From positions 62,001 to 126,000 of the forward strand of contig CAJYPV010000002.1 in assembly GCA_913776825.1 (NCBI GenBank): a DNA stretch of 64,000 bases, given 5' to 3'. The notes under the pieces are model-generated. The model saw only the letters and a program-made list of their open reading frames with translations. It ran no database searches and was not told the DNA's origin. The stretch is from Burkholderiaceae bacterium (lineage in GTDB: Bacteria; Pseudomonadota; Gammaproteobacteria; Burkholderiales; Burkholderiaceae_C). The position numbers and the translations under genes are program-made. Of the stretch, positions 28,809 to 36,700 are shown in pieces. Position 1 is the stretch's first letter. Every line of letters begins with the position of its first letter.

Positions 28809-30134
28809 GTGACCCCACCTCGTTTGGCCTTGAACCTGTTCTGGCGCACCTTTGCGCTGCTGGCCTTGCTGCTGGCGGCCGGCGTGCTCGCCTGGCAGCA
28901 GACCTTCAAAGCCCTGGAAGCGGAGCCCAAGGCGCTGGAAGCGGCGCAGCAGCTCGCCGGGCTGGTGAACTTGTCGCGCGTGGCGCTGTCCAGCACGGAT
29001 TCCATCAACCGCGTCGCGGTGGTGAAGTCGCTGGCACGCAGCGAGGCGGTCCAGGTGGAAGTCGCCGAGGCGACCGACCGCTGGATGCCCTATGAAAACA
29101 CGCCCTTTGCGCAGCGCCTGCGCAAGGAGCTGGTGGCCAAGCTGGGCCCGCAGACCGTGCTGGCCAGCGGGTTGAATGGGGTGCCGGGGCTGTGGGTGCG
29201 ATTCGATGTCGGCGCCGACCAGTTCTGGCTGCAGACCAACGCCGCGCCGCTGCAGACGAATTTCTCCAGCAACTGGTGGTGGATCATGATCGCGCTCGGC
29301 GCCTCGCTGCTGGGGGCGGCTGCCATCGCGCGACTGATCAACCAGCCGCTGCGGGAACTGTCGATCGCCGCCGGACGCATCCGCGAAGGCGAGTACGACT
29401 CCCGACTGGATGAAAGCACGCTGACCAGCGAGATCCGCGAAGTCAACATGGGCTTCAACCGCATGGCCCGCGAGCTGGCCAAGATGGAAGAGGACCGCAG
29501 CGTGATGCTGGCGGGCATCTCCCATGACCTGCGCACGCCGCTGGCCCGACTGCGGCTGGAAGCGGAGATGAGCGTCACCGATGAGCAGGCGCGGCAATTC
29601 ATCGCGCAGGACATCGATCAGCTGGACGCCATCATCAACAAGTTCATGGACTACGCCCGGCCCAGTGAACTGCAGTTGCAAGCCATCAACCTGCGCGAAA
29701 TGGTGGAGCGCGAAGCCCAAGGCTTCCGCGACCCGCAGCAGATCCAGATCACCGTGCGGCTGTCCGCCGCGCTGCGCATCTGGACCGATCCGACCGAGTT
29801 CGGCCGCATCCTGCTCAACCTCTTCGAGAACGCCCGCCGCTATGGTCACCATGAGGACGAGCCGGCGCGGGTGCTGGTCACGGCCGAGGCCGACAGCGCC
29901 TGGGTGCTGCTGACGGTGCGGGACCATGGTCCGGGCGTGCCGCCGGACAAGCTCGCCAAGCTGACCACGCCCTTTTATCGCGGCGACAGCGCCCGCACGG
30001 CGGCGACCGGCGCCGGGCTGGGCCTGGCGATCGTGGAGAAATCGGTTCAACGCCTGGGCGCGCAACTGCGCCTGGCGAATGCGGATGACAGCGGCTTCGT
30101 CGCGCAGCTTCGGCTGAAGCGCGCGAACGTCTGA
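28809..30134 (+). CDS. envZ: EnvZ-like sensor histidine kinase
   Basis: The 441-residue kinase has a first membrane span at about 11-30, a periplasmic domain, a second span at about 156-178, HAMP, and a HisKA dimerisation domain with His239 in AGISHDLRTPLARL. The ATPase domain carries N (LFENARRYG), G1 (RDHGPGVPP) and G2 (TGAGLGLAIVE). It should phosphorylate the adjacent OmpR. The start is GTG 28809, with weak ribosome pairing. The 245-bp gap between the two genes holds no further ORF of note. Confidence 0.9.
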   Translation: MTPPRLALNLFWRTFALLALLLAAGVLAWQQTFKALEAEPKALEAAQQLAGLVNLSRVALSSTDSINRVAVVKSLARSEAVQVEVAEATDRWMPYENTPFAQRLRKELVAKLGPQTVLASGLNGVPGLWVRFDVGADQFWLQTNAAPLQTNFSSNWWWIMIALGASLLGAAAIARLINQPLRELSIAAGRIREGEYDSRLDESTLTSEIREVNMGFNRMARELAKMEEDRSVMLAGISHDLRTPLARLRLEAEMSVTDEQARQFIAQDIDQLDAIINKFMDYARPSELQLQAINLREMVEREAQGFRDPQQIQITVRLSAALRIWTDPTEFGRILLNLFENARRYGHHEDEPARVLVTAEADSAWVLLTVRDHGPGVPPDKLAKLTTPFYRGDSARTAATGAGLGLAIVEKSVQRLGAQLRLANADDSGFVAQLRLKRANV

Positions 30135-30620
30135 TCAGCCGGCCACCAGCAGACAGACCGCCCGGGCCTCGATGGCCTTGAGCTCGCCCACCGGGCCCAT
30201 TTTTTCGGCGGTCTTGGCCTTCACATTGATCTGGTCCTCGGCGATGCCGAGCACCTGCGCCAGCCGCTGGCGCATCGCCGGGATGTGCGGCGCCATCTTG
30301 GGCGCCTGCGCAACGATGGTGGTGTCGATGTTGCCGATCGCCCAGCCCCGCGCACGCACCTGCCGATAGGCCTCGGCCAGCAGCACCATCGAATCGGCGC
30401 CCTTGAACTCGGCCGCCGTGTCGGGGAACAGCTTGCCGATATCGCCCAGTGCGGCTGCACCCAGCAGCGCATCGGTGATCGCATGGGCCAGCGCATCCGC
30501 ATCGGAATGCCCCAGCAGGCCGTGGGTGTGGGGAATCGTGATGCCGCCCAGGATGAGCGGGCGGTCGGTGACGAGGGCATGGGTGTCCCAGCCTTCGCCG
30601 ATGCGGAATTGGAGCTGCAT
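30135..30620 (-). CDS. ispF: 2-C-methyl-D-erythritol 2,4-cyclodiphosphate synthase
   Basis: The 161-residue enzyme closes the cyclic diphosphate in the MEP isoprenoid pathway. The metal-binding Asp12 and His14 lie in [10 protein letters not shown], and [29 protein letters not shown] and the C-terminal [10 protein letters not shown] follow. ATG 30620 fits the family start best; ATGs at 30629 and 30632 would add three or four residues. It sits downstream of map and ispD on the same strand, with a 97-bp gap. Confidence 0.92.
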   Translation of the reverse strand: MQLQFRIGEGWDTHALVTDRPLILGGITIPHTHGLLGHSDADALAHAITDALLGAAALGDIGKLFPDTAAEFKGADSMVLLAEAYRQVRARGWAIGNIDTTIVAQAPKMAPHIPAMRQRLAQVLGIAEDQINVKAKTAEKMGPVGELKAIEARAVCLLVAG

Positions 30621-30717
30621 GGGGTGCATCAAACAGAGTCAGAGGGCGAGCGGATGAGCGGATCAGCGGATCAGCACTTGAACGGACCAACGCCTTTTGG
30701 ACGCGACAGGCGCGACC

Positions 30718-31482
30718 TCAATGCGGCCCGGCGGCACCCGGCGTGGTCACGATCACCGGCGCGCCGCGCGTCACGATCATGGTGTGCTCGAACTGAGCCG
30801 ACAGGTTGCCCTTCACGCCGGACAGCGTCCAGCCATCGGCGCCCTCGTCCACCCAGCGGCTCTTGGTCGACAGGAAGGGTTCGATGGTGATGACCATGCC
30901 TTCGGTCAGCACGCGCGTGTCGTTGGCATCGAAATAGCCGGGAATCGATTTCGGCTCCTCATGCAGCGAGCGGCCGACGCCATGGCTGCACAGGTTCTCG
31001 ATGATCTTGAAGCGGTGAGCCTTGGCGACCCGCTCGATCGCATGGCCGATGCGGTTCAGCCGGGCGCCATGGCGCACTTCCTTGATCGCCTGGTCCAGCG
31101 CGTACTGCGCGGCGAAGACCAGTTGGGTCTTGGTCGGCGTGGTGGGCGGCACGATGCGGGTGCCGCCGGTGTCCGCGAAATAGCCATCCAGCTCGGCGGA
31201 GACATCCACATTCACCACATCGCCCTTGGCGATCACGCGATCGCCGGGAATGCCGTGAGCGGCTTCTTCGTTGACGCTGATGCAGGTGGCGCCGGGGAAG
31301 TTGTAGCTGCACATCGGGGCCGAACGGGCGCCGAATTCCTGCAGCCAGCGGGCGCCCATCTCATCCAGCTCCCGCGTGGTCATGCCGGGCTGGATCGCCG
31401 CCAGCATCCGTTGCAGCACCGTCGCCACGGCATGGCCGGCGAGCTTCAGGCCTTGCACATCGAGTTCCGATCCCACCGTCAT
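30718..31482 (-). CDS. map: Type I methionine aminopeptidase
   Basis: The 254-residue enzyme removes the initiator Met. All metal ligands are present: Asp93 (NVDVS), Asp104 (ADTGGT), His167 (CSHGVG), Glu201 (TIEPF) and Glu232 (QFEHT); His76 (AAHGIPG) is the substrate-side His. The start overlaps the ispD stop as ATGA, so map lies within the isoprenoid gene cluster. This enzyme is essential where only one copy exists; other copies outside the window are possible. Confidence 0.93.
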   Translation of the reverse strand: MTVGSELDVQGLKLAGHAVATVLQRMLAAIQPGMTTRELDEMGARWLQEFGARSAPMCSYNFPGATCISVNEEAAHGIPGDRVIAKGDVVNVDVSAELDGYFADTGGTRIVPPTTPTKTQLVFAAQYALDQAIKEVRHGARLNRIGHAIERVAKAHRFKIIENLCSHGVGRSLHEEPKSIPGYFDANDTRVLTEGMVITIEPFLSTKSRWVDEGADGWTLSGVKGNLSAQFEHTMIVTRGAPVIVTTPGAAGPH

Positions 31483-32228
31483 GTCCGACTCCTCAATAGA
31501 CGCTCGGCCAACGCGAAGTCGGCCGGATAGGTGACCTTGAAATTCTCCATCGACGCTTCCACCAGCAGCGGTCGATGGCCCAGCGCTTCCACCGCGCTGG
31601 CTTCATCCGTGATGCCGTCCAGGCCCATCGCCAGCGCGGGCGCCAGCAATCCCCAACGGAACATTTGCGGCGTCTGCGCGGCCCATTTGCCGCGACGATC
31701 GACGGTGCCGGACACGCGCGGCAAGTCGTCGGTCGACGACGTGCCCGCCGCCAAGGCGGCGCCGCTGTCCTTCAGCGTGTCCGCCACCGGCAGCGCGAGC
31801 AAGCCGCCGACCTCGTCCGCATCGCAGGTGTCGATCAGGCGGTCGATCCATTCGGGTCGGACCAGGCAGCGGGCGGCGTCATGCACCAACACCCAGTCAT
31901 GCGGCTGCACGCCGCGCTCGCGCAGCACCTGCAGGCCGTTGGCGACGGTCTCGGCGCGGGTCGCGCCACCGCAGTGCGCCACCCAGCCGCGTGAGCCGTC
32001 GAAATCGGGAACGGCGGCGGCGAACTGGTCATCCTCGGCGGACAGCACCACAAGGGTCGCCTCGATGCGGGGAACCGCCGCCAACGCGGCCAGCGTGTGC
32101 GCCATCATGGCGCGGCCAGCGAGCGGCACATACTGCTTCGGGCGATCGGCGCCCGAGCGGCTGCCGACACCCGCGGCCGGCACCAGCGCGAAGCAGCGCG
32201 GCGTCAGGCCGATCGGAAAATTGATCAT
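31479..32228 (-). CDS. ispD: 2-C-methyl-D-erythritol 4-phosphate cytidylyltransferase
   Basis: The 249-residue enzyme links CTP to MEP. The nucleotide-binding motif LVPAAGVGSRSGADRPKQYV lies near the start, VHDAARCLV and AAQTPQMFRWG in the middle, and DEASAVEALGHRPLLVEAS with a C-terminal TYPADFALAE at the end. ATG 32228 is chosen; the open frame extends further but crosses the tandem repeat and another gene on the opposite strand. It is coupled to map by ATGA. Confidence 0.92.
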   Translation of the reverse strand: MINFPIGLTPRCFALVPAAGVGSRSGADRPKQYVPLAGRAMMAHTLAALAAVPRIEATLVVLSAEDDQFAAAVPDFDGSRGWVAHCGGATRAETVANGLQVLRERGVQPHDWVLVHDAARCLVRPEWIDRLIDTCDADEVGGLLALPVADTLKDSGAALAAGTSSTDDLPRVSGTVDRRGKWAAQTPQMFRWGLLAPALAMGLDGITDEASAVEALGHRPLLVEASMENFKVTYPADFALAERLLRSRT

Positions 32229-32579
32229 CCGGCGATTGTAGAGAGCGAGCGCGCAGAAGACGCGCCGCCGCGCTCGCTGTGCGCCATGTCGCCGAGCGGC
32301 TCGCCCCACGGCGTCCCGTGCTCGGCTGGTGCCGCGTGCCCCCCGGGATCGACGAGAATCCGGCGACTTGAGCGCTATCGCCCTTAGGTGCCATCCACCG
32401 ATGCTCCACCTGCCTTGCACGACGCGTTGGCAACGCTTGAAGCGCTTGAAGCGCTTGGAGCGCTTGGAGCGCTTGGAGCGCTTGGAGCGCTTGAAGCGTT
32501 TGAATGGCTTGAAGCGCTTGAAACGCCTGATGCGTGCCCTTCCTCGCGTCCGACCCGACTGATCCGCCCAGCACCGCCC
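32229..32579. repeat. Intergenic region with an 11-unit 9-bp tandem repeat
   Basis: Between ispD and the rlmN-like gene, units of GCGCTTGRA run from 32433 to 32531, eleven copies with small changes (GCGCTTGAA, GCGCTTGGA, TGGCTTGAA). The unit length keeps frame, so translated frames give LE/LG-like or KRLERL-like runs, which look artificial. The remainder of the gap shows no gene. The array could vary between strains. Confidence 0.85.
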
Positions 32580-33689
32580 GTGTTTTCCATCGCCGACATC
32601 GACCACCGACTCAGCGCCCTCGGCGCCAATCCCGCGCATCGACAGCGGGTGCTGCGCCATTGGGTGCAGTCGCTGCCGCTGACCGCGGGCCGGCGTCAGC
32701 TTGAGCACTATCTCCCGCTCCCGGTGCGCGAGGCCCTGCCAGCGCTGATGGCGGAATTGCACGGCTTGACCCGGCTGATCGAACAGCATCCGGGTGAGGA
32801 CGGCTCGGCCCGGCTGCTCGTCGGGCTGAGCGATGGTCAGACCGTCGAAAGCGTGCTGCTGCCGCGGGATGGGTTGTGCGTGTCCAGCCAGGTCGGCTGC
32901 GCCGTCGGCTGTCAGTTCTGCATGACCGGACGGGACGGACTGATCCGCCAGGTCAGCAGCGCTGAAATCGTGGCGCAAGTCGCCTTGGCCCGCACGCTGC
33001 GATCGGTCAAGAAGGTGGTGTTCATGGGCATGGGTGAGCCCTCTCACAACCTGGAAGCGGTGATGGAGGCCATCGAGCTGCTCGGCACGGCCGGCAACAT
33101 CGGCCACAAGAATTTGGTGTTTTCCACCGTCGGTGATCCGCGTGCCTTTGATCGGCTGTCGCGCGGCGCGGTGAAGCCGGCGCTGGCGCTGTCGCTGCAC
33201 ACGACCAAGGCGGCGCTGCGGCGGGAATTGCTGCCGCGCGCCCCCCGGCTGAGCCCGGAAGAGATCGTGGACGCCGGCGAACGTTATGCGCGAGCGTCCG
33301 GCTATCCGATCCAGTACCAATGGACCTTGCTGGATGGCGTCAACGACGGCGACGATGAGCTGGACGGGATCGTCGCGCTGCTCAAGGGCAAATACGGCGT
33401 GCTGAACATGATCCCGTACAACAGCGTGCCGGAGCTGCCGTTCGAGCGCCCGTCCTGGGACAAGGCGCGCGACATCGCCAGGCGTCTGCACCAGCGCGGC
33501 ATCCTCACCAAGCTGCGCGACTCGGCCGGCCAGGATGTGGATGGCGGCTGCGGTCAACTGCGCGCTCGCGCCATCGCGACGGATCTCGTCGTGCCGGCGA
33601 AGACTCGCACCGACCGCGCTCGCGTGGCCGGTGAACCGGCGGCAGCGGAGCAAGAGACCCGCCGCATCGTGATTCATCCGTCGACCTGA
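32580..33689 (+). CDS. RlmN-family radical SAM rRNA methyltransferase
   Basis: GTG 32580 is a likely start; an upstream ATG at 32388 would add repeat-encoded residues. The ~369-residue product has the radical SAM cluster CAVGCQFC (Cys in CxxxCxxC), VFMGMGEPSHN, FSTVGDP, LSLHTT and the C-terminal catalytic Cys in DGGCGQL. These are the parts of RlmN, which methylates A2503 of 23S rRNA and A37 of some tRNAs. The N-terminus is shorter than in canonical RlmN. It may be a paralogue and not the main rlmN, so I give no symbol. Confidence 0.82.
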   Translation: MFSIADIDHRLSALGANPAHRQRVLRHWVQSLPLTAGRRQLEHYLPLPVREALPALMAELHGLTRLIEQHPGEDGSARLLVGLSDGQTVESVLLPRDGLCVSSQVGCAVGCQFCMTGRDGLIRQVSSAEIVAQVALARTLRSVKKVVFMGMGEPSHNLEAVMEAIELLGTAGNIGHKNLVFSTVGDPRAFDRLSRGAVKPALALSLHTTKAALRRELLPRAPRLSPEEIVDAGERYARASGYPIQYQWTLLDGVNDGDDELDGIVALLKGKYGVLNMIPYNSVPELPFERPSWDKARDIARRLHQRGILTKLRDSAGQDVDGGCGQLRARAIATDLVVPAKTRTDRARVAGEPAAAEQETRRIVIHPST

Positions 33690-33793
33690 CATCATGAACT
33701 GATCGGTCGACGCAGAGACCGATGCCGCCAGGCTGGCCGCCCCACGATGGCGGCGGCAGCCCGGCGACCCGGTCATCTCTTGTCACCCAGCGG

Positions 33794-36700
33794 TCACGGA
33801 CGGTTTTGCTTGGCCTCCAACGGCAGCTGGATGCCGTCGCCCTGCTGCTTCAGGCGCTTGGGCAAGCGGCCCTCGGCCCCGTCACGACCATCGGTCACCG
33901 GGCGGGGGCGCCCGGTGGTCGGATCGATGTCCTCCAGCGACAGGCTGCCCTGCGTCCCGATCAGGGACTGTGACGCCAGGTTCAGGTCCAGCAGCCACGT
34001 GCCCGCGCTGCAGGTCGCCGCCGCGCCACTGGCCGAGCAACCCGACTGCACGCCCTGCAAGACCTGCTGAGGCCGGATCACACCACCGCCGACCGTCTCC
34101 ACCGTGCGGGCCAGCTCATAGTTGTCGGCATCGGGTCCCACCAGAGAAATCCCGCTGACAGTGACCTGCTTGTTCACGCCCGGCCGTTCGTTGTCGAAGC
34201 GAGCGCCGGTCCATTGCGCACCGGCCTGGTCGCCCGGCAGCGGCGCGGTCGTGACGCTCACCGTCGCCAGGCCCGTGCCGTCCTCGTCCTTCTGCACCGG
34301 CACCACCGTCACCGCGATCGGGCGGGGCGTGATCGAGGCTTGGGTCGCCACCTGGGATTGCGCCAACTGGTAGTTGCCGCCGTCGGTTCCGGAGAGCGAC
34401 AGTCCCGCGACCGTCACCGTCTTGTTGCGGCCGGCCCGCTTGTCACTGAAGTTGGCCGATGTCTGGTTCACCACCAGCTGGTCGCCCTGCACGCGATCGT
34501 CCTGCAACGCTGTCTTGGCGGTGGTCAGGCTGTCGTAGACCTTGTCCTGCGCGGTGGCGCGGACCGTCAGCAGACGGGGCGTGACATCCGCCTGAGCGAC
34601 CACCGGCTGAGCCTGCAGCACATAGTTGAGGCTGTCCGCGCCGGCCACCTGCAGGCCCTGCACCGTGGCGTTCTTGCCGATGCCGACGTTCTTGTCATCG
34701 AAGTTCGCACCCGAGGCGCTGAGGACCAGGTCATCGCCCGCCACGCGGTCATCGGTCAGACCGCGCACCGTCGTGCCCACCTGGCCGTCATAGACCTTGC
34801 CATTCACCGTGGCCTGCACCTGCAGCTGTCGCGCGCTGATGCTGGCGGTGGTGGTGATGGGGTCCTGCTGCACGCGGTAGTTGCCGGCATCGACCCCGCT
34901 CAGGTTCAAGCCCGACACCGTGACCTGCTTGCGCACACCGACCTGCTTGTCGGCGAATCGGGCATCGTCCGCGCTGACCTGCAAGGTATCACCGCTCACA
35001 CGGTCATCGGTCAGGCCGTTCAGCGTGGCGCGGACCTGGCCGTCATAGACCTTGTCCGACGCCGCAGCCGCCACCTGCAGCGTCCGGGGCGTGATGTCGG
35101 CCGTGCCCTGAACGGTCGTCAGTGCGACCCGATAGTTGTCCTGGTCCGCGCCGCTGATCGACACGCCCTGCACCGTGACCGCCTTGCCCACGCCAGCGTT
35201 CTTGTTGTCAAAGCTGGCGCCGCGGTTGTCCACCGTCAGGAGATCGCCCTGCACGCGGTCGTCGGACAGGCTCACGTCGGCCCGCACCTGGCCGTCATAC
35301 ACCTTGTTCTGGGCATGGACCACGACGTTCAACGTGCGCGGCGTGATGTCGGCATGGTCGACCGCGCTGGAGACGACCACATAGTTGTCCTTGTCCGCGC
35401 CGGTCAGGCCAATGCCGTCGATCAGCACGCGCTTCTCGCGGCCAGCCAGCCGGTCAGCGAAGTTCGCCGACTGGTGATTGACCTGCAGCACATCACCTGC
35501 GATCCGGTCATCGGTCAGGTCGACGATCGCCGTCGTGTTGCCGTCATAGACCTTGTTCTGCGCCCGGGCGATCAGATTCAAGGAGCGGGCGGTGATGTCG
35601 GCCTGCGTCGTGGCGGTGGTGGCGCCGAGCACATAGTTGCCGCGGTCGGCGCCGGTCAGGGTCATGTTCGACACCGTCACCGCCCTGTTGATCCCGACGT
35701 TCTTGTCGGAGAACTGGGCTTGGCGGGTGTTCACGGTCACGTCATCGCCCGCGAGCTTGTCGGTGCTGACCGACGCGATCTGCGCCTGGCTGGTACCGTC
35801 GTAGACCTTGTTCTGCGCCGACACTGCGGCGTTCAGCACCCGTGGATCGATGTTGGCCTGCGACTGGGCCGTCAGTTGGCTCAGCACATAGTTGCCGCGA
35901 TCCAGGCCGTCGAGGTAGAGCCCGCTCACCTGCACCGTCTTGTTCACGCCGGCGTTCTTGTCGGCGAAGTTTGCCGCCGTGCTGCGAACGCTCACCACAT
36001 CCCCGGCCAGCACGTCGCCGCCCAGGGTGACGGAGGCCACCGTGTTGCCGTCATAGACCTTGTTCGACGCCGCCACCGTCGGCGTCAGCGGGCGCGGCGT
36101 GATGTCGGCCTGGTCCACCGCGTTGGCCGCGACCACATAGTTGTCCTTGTCCGCGCCGGTCAGCGCGATGCCGGTGATCAGCACCCGCTTCTCACGGCCG
36201 GCCTGCCGGTCAGCGAAATTCGCCGCCTGGTGATTGACCTGCAGCACATCACCCGCGATCCGGTCATCGGCCACGCTGACCACGGCCGTCGTCGTGCCGT
36301 CATACACCTTGTTCTGCGCCTGAGTGATCAGATTCAGCGTGCGGGCCGTGATGTCAGCCTGCGTCGTCGTGGTGGCGGCGCCCAGCACGTAGTTGCCCTT
36401 GTCCGCGCCGTTGAGCGCCAAGCCGTCGATGGTGACCGTCTTGTTCGTCCCGGCGTTCTTGTCGGCAAAGCGGGCAGATCCGGTGGAGACGGTCACGTCA
36501 TCACCGGCCAGCTTGTCGCTGCTGACCGAGGCGATGCGCGCCTGGGTGTTGCCGTCATAGACCTTGCTGTTGGCCGTCACCGTCGCATTCAGAACCCGCG
36601 GATCGATGTTGGCCTGCGACTGGGCCGTCAGTTGGCTCAGCACATAGTTGGCGCGGTCGTTGCCGTCGAGGTACAGCCCAGTCACCTGCACCGCCTTGTT

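Noticed and set aside
31479..33776. Extension of ispD to 765 codons
   Set aside because: The extension runs antisense through the rlmN-like gene and the 9-bp repeat; IspD is complete from ATG 32228.
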